Below, piece by piece: positions 43,300-50,985 of a stretch of DNA of 64,000 nucleotides. The DNA lies in assembly GCA_963643205.1 (NCBI GenBank), contig CAVIJJ010000003.1, positions 1-64,000 of the forward strand, read 5' to 3'. Each line of letters starts with the position of its first letter. Position 1 is the stretch's first letter. The notes below the pieces were generated by a model that made no database searches, was not told the origin of the DNA, and worked only from the letters and a program-made list of their open reading frames with translations. The translations under genes and the position numbers were made by a program. The DNA is from Phil1 sp963643205 (lineage in GTDB: Bacteria; Bacillota; Clostridia; Christensenellales; CAG-138).

Positions 43300-44502
43300 A
43301 TGGAAAAGAACATGCATGATTTTGAAGAAGATTACGTTCCGGGCAAGCGCAAGCACTCGTCCCCGGTAAAGTGGATAAGCCTCGGCACGGCCGCGCTTAT
43401 AGCCATAGGCATCGCGGCGGCGTGCTTTACGCGCTCTCCCGAGCTTTATCCCTATGTTGAGCCTACCCCGGTGCCCACGCCCACGCCCGTGGCCACGCCC
43501 TCTCCCGAGCCTACCGAAGAGGTTCTCTCTACCCCTGCCGAGGCTTTGGCGGAAACGACTCCCGCGGCGGACGGCACGGAATATATAGCCACGGCCATAA
43601 TGGTTGACGGCAAGTGCATAGGCGTGCTGGCCAGCCGAGAGGCGGCGGAGGAAGTGCTTGAGGAGGCCGTAAGCGCGTTTGAGCTGAAAATAAACCTGCC
43701 CGGCACTATGGATTCATACATTACAAACGAAGTTGAGCTTATAAACGCGGCGGACAGCGAAGAGGCCTCCGCCATGGAAAGCGTAACGTACGAGGCAATG
43801 CTTTCCTTGCTCTCGGGTGAGGATTCCCCAATAACTGTTGAAACAACGCTTAGCGAAAGGCACACGGAAATAGTTGAGCACGAAACCGAAACCGAAAAGG
43901 ATTCCTCGCTTATAAAGGGAACGCGCGTTGTTGTGAACTATGGCAGCGATGGTGAAAGCCGCACCGTTGTTACAACCAAGTATGTAAACGGCGTGCAGAA
44001 GGGCGAAAGCCAAAGCGAAACATTTGAGATAAGCCAAAGGGTGGACGCGCTTATACGCATCGGCACCAAAAAGGCGGATAAATACGCCGAGCCCGGCAGG
44101 AAAGAGGGCGAAAAGGGTCCCGACGCGGGCGAGCTTAGCTTTATTCGCCCAACAAAAAGCGGTAAAATCAGCCGGAATTTCGGCCAGCTTAGCGGCGTTA
44201 TGCACCTGGGGCTGGACTTTGAGGCGGACGAGGGCGACGAGATTTACGCTGCTGAAGGCGGCACGGTTGTTTGCGTTATGGAGCGCGGCGGCTACGGGCT
44301 GGTGGTTGAAATAGACCACGGCAACGGTTTTCTTACCCGCTACGCCAATTTGAGCGAGGCCAAGGTTTCGCTTGGCGATACCGTTTCAAAGGGAGACACA
44401 ATTGCCCTTGCGGGCAGCAGCGGAAACGCGGAGAAGAGCCTGCTGCACTTTGAGCTTAGGCAGAACGGCACGGCATACAACCCGAGATATTATTTTGAAT
44501 AA
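43300..44502 (+). CDS. membrane-anchored M23/LytM-domain protein, probably catalytically degenerate
   Basis: 400 residues. A short cytoplasmic N-terminus is followed by one membrane helix (24-43), a Pro/Thr-rich extracellular spacer (54-75), a G5-like region (about 180-255) and a LytM/M23 domain (about 282-395). The zinc ligands His302, Asp306 (MHLGLD) and His383 remain. The catalytic His of the usual YAHL motif is Asn350 (YANL), and the first His of HLHFE is Leu381 (LLHFE). It is therefore probably a pseudo-peptidase acting as a binding or activating scaffold, as known for EnvC- or SpoIIQ-like proteins. The start is uncertain between 43300 and 43312. Confidence 0.82.
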   Translation: MEKNMHDFEEDYVPGKRKHSSPVKWISLGTAALIAIGIAAACFTRSPELYPYVEPTPVPTPTPVATPSPEPTEEVLSTPAEALAETTPAADGTEYIATAIMVDGKCIGVLASREAAEEVLEEAVSAFELKINLPGTMDSYITNEVELINAADSEEASAMESVTYEAMLSLLSGEDSPITVETTLSERHTEIVEHETETEKDSSLIKGTRVVVNYGSDGESRTVVTTKYVNGVQKGESQSETFEISQRVDALIRIGTKKADKYAEPGRKEGEKGPDAGELSFIRPTKSGKISRNFGQLSGVMHLGLDFEADEGDEIYAAEGGTVVCVMERGGYGLVVEIDHGNGFLTRYANLSEAKVSLGDTVSKGDTIALAGSSGNAEKSLLHFELRQNGTAYNPRYYFE

Positions 44503-44522
44503 GCATTAAAAAGCAATCAAAC

Positions 44523-44562
44523 TGAAAGAGGTACTCCGCTTCCTTGCGGGGTACCTCTTTGA
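44523..44562. terminator. bidirectional terminator between M23 and glycosyltransferase genes
   Basis: Perfect stem AAAGAGGTACTCCGC with its partner GCGGGGTACCTCTTT (one G-U), loop TTCCTT. T-rich flanks lie on both sides. Confidence 0.75.
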
Positions 44563-44565
44563 TTC

Positions 44566-45738
44566 TTATGCTGAAAAAGAGCCTCGGCCAACAACTTCCA
44601 AAAAATCGGCCGCTTCATCTACTCCTCCGCACAAACGAAAACTGTCGGATATTTTTGCCGCGTTCTCTTTATAAGTTTGCTCATACAGAACGCTTTTCAG
44701 AGATTGCAGAATATCTTCGCGCGAGATTGATTTTAACCGCATGCCCGCGCCGAGCTCTTCCGCCCTTCTCGCTACCGCTCCCTGCTCCGGAGTTTGCGGA
44801 AACAGGACAAGCGGAACCTTATAATATAATCCTTCGGAAACGGAATTCATGCCGCAGTGCGTAACAAACGCATCGGCGATGGACAGCACCGCCATTTGAT
44901 CGACGGACTCATAAAGCTGAATATTGCTCGGCAAATTATCAAAATGCTCTGCGTTTGTCCCCATTGAGATAATAATCTGCCAATCCGTCTCTCCCAGCGC
45001 GCGAACGCAGTTTCGGTAGAATTCTTTATTTTGGTTCACGGTTCCCATGGAAATGTACACCGTTTTCTCCGCCGTCTTAACAAACGGTTCTTGTATGGGA
45101 CGAATGGAAGGCCCTATAAAATGATATCTCTCGGAAAATGTTTCGGCGCAAGGCTGGAAGTACCTTGATGTATACACGATAGTGTCGGTATCGTTGTCAT
45201 TTTGAACAATGTCCAGCAGGCCTTTCACAGGATAGCCGTTGTCCCGTAAACGCTGAATCTGCCGGTTTATTTTGGGCATCGCAAACAGCATTTTGGCAAT
45301 GTCCAAGGGTGACTCCTTCATGTATTTCGCCGAATAGCGGTTGAACGCGAATGTTGTTGTGGATGAAACATAGGGAATCCCATGCTTCATTGCCGCCAGC
45401 TTCCCCCAATAAGCCACGGAATCCGATACGATAACATCCGGCTTGATTTCATTGATTTTTTTCGATGTCATTTCATCCAGCGCGAGTGTGGAGGATACAA
45501 GAAGCTCCGTAGCAAAAGCTTTATCCTTTCCAACCCTGTCCGCGTTTCCCTTGTCCTCCATTGCAAGGTCATATCCATCGCAGCCGATGAACACGGCACC
45601 GGCCTGTTCAATCTTTTCCCTAAACATTTCAAAGGAAAAATAGAACACCTGATGCCCTGCACCAGTCAGTTTCTTTACCACGCCAAGTGTTGGATTTGTG
45701 TGTCCGTGTGCAGGAATACAGAACCAAGCAATTCTCAT
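44566..45738 (-). CDS. MGT/YjiC-type glycosyltransferase (GT1)
   Basis: A 390-residue GT-B enzyme of the macrolide/UDP-glucosyltransferase group, moving a sugar from a UDP-sugar to a small hydrophobic acceptor. The catalytic His lies in PAHGHTNP near residue 11, and the C-terminal nucleotide-sugar motif is THCGMNSVSEGLYY with PLVLFPQTPEQ. Codon choice (more ATT, AAA and TTT, few ATA) differs from its neighbours and points to acquisition by transfer. Its ATG overlaps the AbrB-type gene by 4 bp. Members can inactivate macrolides or tailor natural products; the substrate is unknown. Confidence 0.88.
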   Translation of the reverse strand: MRIAWFCIPAHGHTNPTLGVVKKLTGAGHQVFYFSFEMFREKIEQAGAVFIGCDGYDLAMEDKGNADRVGKDKAFATELLVSSTLALDEMTSKKINEIKPDVIVSDSVAYWGKLAAMKHGIPYVSSTTTFAFNRYSAKYMKESPLDIAKMLFAMPKINRQIQRLRDNGYPVKGLLDIVQNDNDTDTIVYTSRYFQPCAETFSERYHFIGPSIRPIQEPFVKTAEKTVYISMGTVNQNKEFYRNCVRALGETDWQIIISMGTNAEHFDNLPSNIQLYESVDQMAVLSIADAFVTHCGMNSVSEGLYYKVPLVLFPQTPEQGAVARRAEELGAGMRLKSISREDILQSLKSVLYEQTYKENAAKISDSFRLCGGVDEAADFLEVVGRGSFSA

Positions 45739-45956
45739 AGGCTTTTGTCTCCGTCCTTTTCATTAAAGGCTGCCGCAAATAAATCGGAAAATGCCCCCTT
45801 CGGCGGTATGGCAATTCCGCGCTGATCATCGCCGAGAATAAGCAATGTATCCCCGGGTTTGATTCCGAAGATATCACGAGCTTGTTTCGGTATTACAATC
45901 TGCCCTTTTTCACCTACAGTGGCAGTCCAGGCATATTTCCCTTTCGGTGCTGACAT
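45735..45956 (-). CDS. AbrB/SpoVT-type DNA-binding protein
   Basis: A 73-residue swapped-hairpin regulator. The SpoVT-AbrB motif VGEKGQIVIPKQARDIFGIKPGDTLLILGD runs across residues 14-43 (key residues G15, Q19, P23, R27 and the GDxL turn). It is translationally coupled to the glycosyltransferase and most likely represses this two-gene unit through the palindrome over its own promoter. A toxin-antitoxin role is unlikely since the partner is a glycosyltransferase. The ribosome site is GAGGTG. Confidence 0.9.
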   Translation of the reverse strand: MSAPKGKYAWTATVGEKGQIVIPKQARDIFGIKPGDTLLILGDDQRGIAIPPKGAFSDLFAAAFNEKDGDKSL

Positions 45957-45969
45957 GTTTTCACCTCAT

Positions 45970-46018
45970 AAGTATGATTTGTATTACAAATTATACTTAC
46001 GAGCGGTTCGGTTGTCAA
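45970..46018 (-). promoter_or_regulatory. promoter and near-perfect palindromic operator of the AbrB-glycosyltransferase unit
   Basis: TTGACA (46018-46013), 17 bp, TATAAT (45995-45990) on the minus strand. A 29-bp palindrome at 45970-45998 (arms beginning AAGTATGATTTGTA and ending AAATTATACTT) has one mismatched pair plus the centre base. It covers the -10 and the start site, the layout expected for autorepression. Confidence 0.8.
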
Positions 46019-46087
46019 TATGGGACACTGTACCCTATACAAAAACTTTCTTAAATGGCCGCGTCTAAATCCCGTCGGCTTTTTATT

Positions 46088-46132
46088 AAACGAAAAACCG
46101 CCCCGCGGAGTTTAATCCGCCGGGCGGCTTTA
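46088..46132 (-). terminator. terminator of the glmS-glmL-glmE-mal operon
   Basis: Long GC-rich stem (GCCGCCCGGCGGA / TCCGCGGGGCGG, with a bulge), loop TTAAAC, followed on the minus strand by TTTTTCGTTTAAT. Confidence 0.8.
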
Positions 46133-46160
46133 TTACAAGGGGGATAATATATCGCTCTGA

Positions 46161-47420
46161 TTATTTGTTCAGGGCCTTTTTGGCCTTGCGCATGGCAAGT
46201 ATACGGTTCATCTCGTTGTAAACGATCATGTAACCCTCGTCAACACCCATACCGGGCTTTGCCAGAATCTGCACGGGCTTGGTGGCCATGGCGCAGTTTA
46301 CGCAAACCTGGGCGCTGCGGTCGGTTTCGTTGCAGGTACCGCCCTGATAGGCGCCGATGCCTTTTTCCTTGCAGTAAAGAACGGCCTCGATGGTGTTGTT
46401 GATGCCGCCAAGGTCAGGGGTTTTAATCTGAACCATGTGACCGGCCTTATTGTCGGCAAACAGCTTTATATCCTCAAGGGTGTTGCACCACTCGTCGGCA
46501 ACCAGCTCCACGTTGATGCCGCGCTTGTCCAGTTCCTTGGTAAGGCCGGCAAGGGCGACCAGCTGGGTTTCACGGTCGCAGTCGCAGTCCATGGGGCCTT
46601 CAATGCGAAGGTGGAAGGGCTTGGCGATCTCTTCAAGCTTGGCGATGTAGTCGGCCATAGCCTCGTAGTTATTGTTGCCGAAGGCGGCGCCGATGGTGCC
46701 GTATACGTCAATATGCATAATGGGCATGTAGTTGGGATCGGTGCGGTTGTTCAGAATGCGATCGCGCAGCCAGCCAACGTACTCGGCAAGCTTCTCGCCG
46801 TTACGGCCAAGCTTGGTGTCCACGTTGTTTATAAGGGCATGGGGCAGAACCTGGGCGCCCTTTATGATCATCTTGTCGGCGTTGTCATAGCGATCGTCGC
46901 CGGACTGGGTGAATATGGGGATGGGCTCCTCGGATACGGTGCAGCCGTACTCATCCGCGACAACCTCGCACATAAGGCGGCCGGTAGCCTTGGCAACGGC
47001 ATCCAGTATAGCCTGGGATACGCCGTAGCGGATAGCGGTGTGCAGGCGCTTGCCGTTTACCTGAATGGCCTCCATCATCTTGCACAGGCCGCGGAAGTCA
47101 TCGGCTTCCTTGCCCACAAGCTCGGGCTTGATGTACTTATCGATAATGGGGATAAAGTCCTTTGCAAGGAACAGGGGATCACGTCCGCCGGCACCGGAGT
47201 ACTGAACGGCAGCGCAATCACCAAAGGCGATCTGGCCATCCTCAAGAACGATCATAACGGAGATGGACTCACCGGCCTGACGCACGGAAGTGAAGCCCTC
47301 GGTAACAGGCTCGCCTACATAGAATACGCCGTCATGACCGGCGCCCTTCTTAATGGCCCTCTGGTCATCGAAATAAAAACCGGTACGACCCGCGGAGCAA
47401 ACAACGTCAACAATTTTCAT
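46161..47420 (-). CDS. mal: methylaspartate ammonia-lyase
   Basis: Eliminates ammonia from (2S,3S)-3-methylaspartate to give mesaconate. A 419-residue enolase-superfamily enzyme close to the clostridial length of 413. Seen are the VLPHALINN segment with the acid/base His, metal ligands in MHIDVYG, RIEGPMD and VADEWCN, and the catalytic lysine in QIKTPDLGG. AGGAGG-type site 5' of the ATG. Last gene of the glutamate mutase operon, 31 bp after glmE. Confidence 0.96.
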   Translation of the reverse strand: MKIVDVVCSAGRTGFYFDDQRAIKKGAGHDGVFYVGEPVTEGFTSVRQAGESISVMIVLEDGQIAFGDCAAVQYSGAGGRDPLFLAKDFIPIIDKYIKPELVGKEADDFRGLCKMMEAIQVNGKRLHTAIRYGVSQAILDAVAKATGRLMCEVVADEYGCTVSEEPIPIFTQSGDDRYDNADKMIIKGAQVLPHALINNVDTKLGRNGEKLAEYVGWLRDRILNNRTDPNYMPIMHIDVYGTIGAAFGNNNYEAMADYIAKLEEIAKPFHLRIEGPMDCDCDRETQLVALAGLTKELDKRGINVELVADEWCNTLEDIKLFADNKAGHMVQIKTPDLGGINNTIEAVLYCKEKGIGAYQGGTCNETDRSAQVCVNCAMATKPVQILAKPGMGVDEGYMIVYNEMNRILAMRKAKKALNK

Positions 47421-47451
47421 AATCTGTAACCTCCCAATTTAGTTTTCAAAA

Positions 47452-48903
47452 TTAATACCTGGGGCGGCCAACAAGGCGGCCCTTGCCTATGGCGTAAACG
47501 TCGTCAATAACCATCTGGAACGTGGCGTCACGCTTTTCGGCCTTGGCGCGCTCGTTTATCTTGGCGGCGTGGAACTCCTTAAGTTCCTTGGTGAAGGGCA
47601 GATTGCCCATGTTCAGTATGCGCACGGCGCCGTCGTTATCGCGGCAGGGGAGCATAAGGCCGGCATTGGCGCGGCAGGGAGCAAAGGGAACGTCCAGCGC
47701 GCCGGACTCTACGCCGCGGCAAACGCCTATGGCTATATCGCCCTGGCCCAGCTCAAAGCACTTATCAACAATGCACCTGGTCTCCTCGCGGATAATCTCA
47801 ATTTCCTTATCAAGGCGGGAATCCATAAACACCTGATCGGTCATCATGTTAACAACCTGCTTGGTGCAGCGCAGGCCCTCGGCATTGGCTTCCATGGTGG
47901 GGATACCCACGGCCTCGTGGGGGCTCTTTACTATAACCTTGGTGGCCTTGGACAGAGCGGCTATCATGCTGCCGGACGCGATAACGCCGAAAGCCTTCGC
48001 CTCGTCCGCGGGGAAACCGCCCATCCACTGGTGCAGAACGGTGGTAACCACAACGTCCTTATGGCCGTACTTTTCAAGATATTCATCGGTCTGCTGCTCA
48101 AGGGCGCGAATGGCCGCTATATCCTGAACCAGATTGCCGCACTGGCCGTAGCCTACGGTTATGTTCTTTACGCCCTGCTCTGCCGCAAGAAGCGCCTCTA
48201 TAATGGCAACGGCGTTGGAAATGCAGGGGGGAACCAGAGTGCCGGTCAAAGGACCGTAGGGCTCACGGTTTATGGAAACACCCATTTCCTCATAAAGGCC
48301 GGTAAGGCGGTCAACATACTGCCAATCCTTTATGGTGCGCTCCATGGGGATATTCTTGCAATAAGGCAGGTTGTAGGAAATGCCGCCGCCCTCGTAGCTG
48401 GTGAAACCGCCGGCATAGGCAATTTCGGTAAGAAGGCGCGCGTCGGGGGTGCCGTGGCGAACCTGCAGCGGAGTATTTACGCTTTCAACAACGCGGCGGC
48501 AATTGGCAACGCCGTGGTTAACCGCCGGGAAGCCATTGAGCATGGCGCGGCCAAGCCTGATGGACTCGGCTATGCCGTTCTCCGCCTCTTCGTAGCGGTT
48601 CTGGCGGGTGTAGCTGTCTATAGTGGTGGGCAGAAGATCCGCCTCGCCCTTATCCTGCAGATACTGCATCAGCTTAATGTGCTCCTCTATTACGGGCACG
48701 CCCGCGCGGGGCTGTACCAGCGTATGGTGAGTTGCCTTGGCCGCGATAAGCTTCTTTGAGAAGATGCGGCTTTCGGGCATGGATTTATGGTAGTCTACCG
48801 CCTCCTGCAGGTCTACGTCCTTACCGGTGGGCCACTGGGTCAGGACCTCTTTGCGGAGTCTGGCAAATTCATCATCAGGAATTCTCTTGTTTTGAATGTC
48901 CAT
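47452..48903 (-). CDS. glmE: glutamate mutase epsilon (catalytic) subunit
   Basis: The large subunit of adenosylcobalamin-dependent glutamate mutase, rearranging L-glutamate to 3-methylaspartate. With the ATG at 48903 it is 483 residues, the length known for the clostridial enzyme. An upstream in-frame TTG at 48912 lies directly on the ribosome site AAAGGAGC and is rejected. Conserved segments include HHTLVQPRAGVP, QVRHGTPDAR, TSYEGGGISYNLPYCKN and SPHEAVGIPT. The start lies inside the end of glmL (29-bp overlap). Confidence 0.95.
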   Translation of the reverse strand: MDIQNKRIPDDEFARLRKEVLTQWPTGKDVDLQEAVDYHKSMPESRIFSKKLIAAKATHHTLVQPRAGVPVIEEHIKLMQYLQDKGEADLLPTTIDSYTRQNRYEEAENGIAESIRLGRAMLNGFPAVNHGVANCRRVVESVNTPLQVRHGTPDARLLTEIAYAGGFTSYEGGGISYNLPYCKNIPMERTIKDWQYVDRLTGLYEEMGVSINREPYGPLTGTLVPPCISNAVAIIEALLAAEQGVKNITVGYGQCGNLVQDIAAIRALEQQTDEYLEKYGHKDVVVTTVLHQWMGGFPADEAKAFGVIASGSMIAALSKATKVIVKSPHEAVGIPTMEANAEGLRCTKQVVNMMTDQVFMDSRLDKEIEIIREETRCIVDKCFELGQGDIAIGVCRGVESGALDVPFAPCRANAGLMLPCRDNDGAVRILNMGNLPFTKELKEFHAAKINERAKAEKRDATFQMVIDDVYAIGKGRLVGRPRY

Positions 48904-50278
48904 TATATTCAAGCTCCTTTTTCATAATTCTAAGTGCTGTCTGGGGGTAATGGGTTGAAAGCAAGCCCATCGCGGCCAGTATGTATTTTCTGTCAACCCA
49001 GATGTCCGCCTCTTTGGGGCGCAATGATTCGGGCTGCTGTATGCTGTAAAGGGCATGGGAAGCGATTTCGGCCGTGCGCTTGGTGTGTATCAGGCTGCCG
49101 CCGGTTACTATAATCTGCTTTACCCTGGTCAGGTCCTTTCCGGCCTGAACAAAGGTTTGCCCCATCATGGTGTATGTTTCCTCTATCGTTCCGGCGTGGC
49201 GGGATACGGCCACCTCAATGGCCAAAGACGCAAGGGCAAAATCCAGCGCTTCAAGCTCCTTATCGTCGCCCGGAACAATGTCCGTATGGGTTCCCAGGTA
49301 ATCCACAAGCTCGCTGACGCGCTCGGGAGTAAGGCCCGAAAGCCTGCTCACCCTGTCCAGTCCCGCGGCGTCCACTATTCCGTGGATGCTGTAGCGCATG
49401 CCTATGTCGCCCTCTACGGTGCGCTTTGAGAAGGGTTCGGGCAGGCCCTTATAAACGGTGTTCATGTGCTCCGGCATGCCGTCGGCTATGGAGTACACGT
49501 CCGTGGTGGCGCCGCCTACGTCAACCGCTACCAAATCGCCTATGCCTATTTCGCCTTCACAGCCCTGGCTTAAAAGGTTCATTGCCTGAAGCACGGCCGA
49601 GGGAGTAGGCATCATAATATCGGAAAGCAGGGACGCGGCCTGAGTCAGGCCCTTTGCCTGCACTATCCTGCGCAGGAATATATCCCTTATCTGCTTCTGC
49701 GTGGCCTCTATGCGCAGCACACCGAACTTAGGCATAACGTTTTCGCAGATGTAAACCTCGCACCCGTCCAGTATGCGCCGGCATTCTCTTGCCGCCGTGC
49801 GGTTGCCCGCTATTACTATCGGGAACGACGGCTTGATGGAGGCAAGCATTTTGGCGTTGTGCAGTATGCACTCGGTGTTGCCGCCGTCCGTGCCGCCAAC
49901 CAGCAGGAATATGTCCGGCCTGGCCCGCTGAATATCCTCCAGGTCATCTTCGGTCAGCTGAAACGAGTATACCTGAATCACTTTCGCTCCCGCGCCCAGG
50001 CTCGCGAGCTTCGCGGCCTCGCTGGTCAGCTCCGGCACAAGGCCGCTTGTGATCATTCTCAGGCCGCCCGCGGCCGAAGAGCAGGCATAGGTTTCCGTAA
50101 AGTCCAGTTTTCCGCAGACCGCCTCAAGCTCGGCAAGGCCTTTATGCAGACCGTCATTGATATCGGTCTGTACTGTTGTATACGCCGCGGCTGTGCCGAG
50201 GAGCTCCTCCCCTTCCACGTCAACGGCGGTAAGTTTTGTGTAAGTACTTCCGAAATCGATGAGTAAAACCGGTTTCAC
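48875..50278 (-). CDS. glmL: glutamate mutase reactivating protein MutL
   Basis: A 467-residue ASKHA-fold ATPase. The phosphate loop LLIDFGSTYTKL lies at residues 5-16, VDVGGATTDVYS near 250 and IVTGGSLIHT near 398. It is expected to exchange inactivated cobalamin on the mutase. It starts at GTG (50278), with GGAAGGA lying in the last codons of glmS. Its position between glmS and glmE is the classical order. Confidence 0.93.
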   Translation of the reverse strand: MKPVLLIDFGSTYTKLTAVDVEGEELLGTAAAYTTVQTDINDGLHKGLAELEAVCGKLDFTETYACSSAAGGLRMITSGLVPELTSEAAKLASLGAGAKVIQVYSFQLTEDDLEDIQRARPDIFLLVGGTDGGNTECILHNAKMLASIKPSFPIVIAGNRTAARECRRILDGCEVYICENVMPKFGVLRIEATQKQIRDIFLRRIVQAKGLTQAASLLSDIMMPTPSAVLQAMNLLSQGCEGEIGIGDLVAVDVGGATTDVYSIADGMPEHMNTVYKGLPEPFSKRTVEGDIGMRYSIHGIVDAAGLDRVSRLSGLTPERVSELVDYLGTHTDIVPGDDKELEALDFALASLAIEVAVSRHAGTIEETYTMMGQTFVQAGKDLTRVKQIIVTGGSLIHTKRTAEIASHALYSIQQPESLRPKEADIWVDRKYILAAMGLLSTHYPQTALRIMKKELEYNGHSKQENS

Positions 50279-50285
50279 TGTATTT

Positions 50286-50768
50286 TCATCCTTCCATGTG
50301 CAGCAGTTCTTTAAGAGCCGCTATAGTGGTTTCGGGAGTGGTTCCCGGGGGGAACGCGCGGTCAAAGCCCATGGCCTTAAAGCGCTTTTCCACTTCCTCA
50401 AAGGGCTGCTTGCCTATAACGATGTTTCCGCCAACCACGAGGGGAATACCCTTAAGGCCGGCTTCGTCGCACTTTTCGCGCATACCCTGGCAGTCAAGCT
50501 CTCCCTGTCCGTACAGAGAGGAAATAACGATGGCATCGGCATTGGACTCGATGGCGGCGGCAATGTACTCTTCCTGAGATACCATAACGCCAAGATTGAC
50601 CACATCAAAGCCCGCCTCTGTGAAAGCGTGGTACAGGATTTTGTTGCCCACGGCATGAACATCCGCACCGATTACGCCGATCACCAGAACCTTTTTCTTT
50701 TCCTGCGTTTCACCGCATGTGGTGACTTCTTTGTTTTCCATGTTCCTCATGTTCTCCATGTTCTTCAT
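50286..50768 (-). CDS. glmS: glutamate mutase sigma (cobalamin-binding) subunit
   Basis: The B12-binding subunit of glutamate mutase. The base-off motif DxHxxG is DVHAVG (Asp36-His38-Gly41), followed by LGVMVSQEEY, then SSLYGQGELD and VGGNIVIGKQ. It is 160 residues from the first ATG; the well-known clostridial protein is 137. The first four possible starts (50768, 50759, 50750, 50741) lie in four tandem 9-base units ATG-(purines)-AAC. The later ones have better Shine-Dalgarno-like tracts, so the true start may be 50741 (151 residues). Confidence 0.94.
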   Translation of the reverse strand: MKNMENMRNMENKEVTTCGETQEKKKVLVIGVIGADVHAVGNKILYHAFTEAGFDVVNLGVMVSQEEYIAAAIESNADAIVISSLYGQGELDCQGMREKCDEAGLKGIPLVVGGNIVIGKQPFEEVEKRFKAMGFDRAFPPGTTPETTIAALKELLHMEG

Positions 50769-50795
50769 GATTTCGTAGTCTCAACGCATTTAAGC

Positions 50796-50817
50796 CCCGA
50801 AAACAAGCTTTTTCGGG
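50796..50817 (-). promoter_or_regulatory. hairpin in the glmS leader
   Basis: Inverted repeat CCCGAAAA / TTTTCGGG with a 6-base loop, 28 bp or more before the glmS start. No T-run follows. No B12-box (GCCACTGG-like) is found, so I do not call a cobalamin riboswitch. Confidence 0.45.
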
Positions 50818-50859
50818 CGGCAGGCAAGTCATCAGCACCTTCTCCGCCAGCTTAATGTA

Positions 50860-50903
50860 TTGTTCTATATCTATATACTACAATGAACTATAACATAAGT
50901 CAA
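50860..50903 (-). promoter_or_regulatory. promoter of the glmS operon with overlapping inverted repeat
   Basis: TTGACT (50903-50898), 17 bp, TAGTAT (50880-50875) on the minus strand. A 24-bp imperfect palindrome bounded by TTGT and ACAA (50860-50883) covers the -10 and start region and is a candidate site for the divergently placed GntR regulator's product. The gene itself is downstream on the same strand order, upstream of glmS. Confidence 0.6.
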
Positions 50904-50941
50904 GACAAAAGGGATTTTTTCTTTGATAATTCTTTGGGGGC

Positions 50942-50969
50942 AAAAAAACTCCCCGCAAGATGCGGGGAG
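50942..50969 (-). terminator. terminator after the cit-fum-gntR operon
   Basis: Perfect stem CTCCCCGCA / TGCGGGGAG with loop TCT, then seven T on the minus strand. Confidence 0.9.
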
Positions 50970-50985
50970 CGTAGAAGCTGTTTCT

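Noticed and set aside
45735..45956. Antitoxin of a toxin-antitoxin pair
   Set aside because: The AbrB-type protein is coupled to a full-length glycosyltransferase, not to a MazF, VapC or Doc-like toxin.
50769..50985. Cobalamin riboswitch before glutamate mutase
   Set aside because: Expected by function, but no B12-box or matching conserved core is present; only a simple hairpin is seen.
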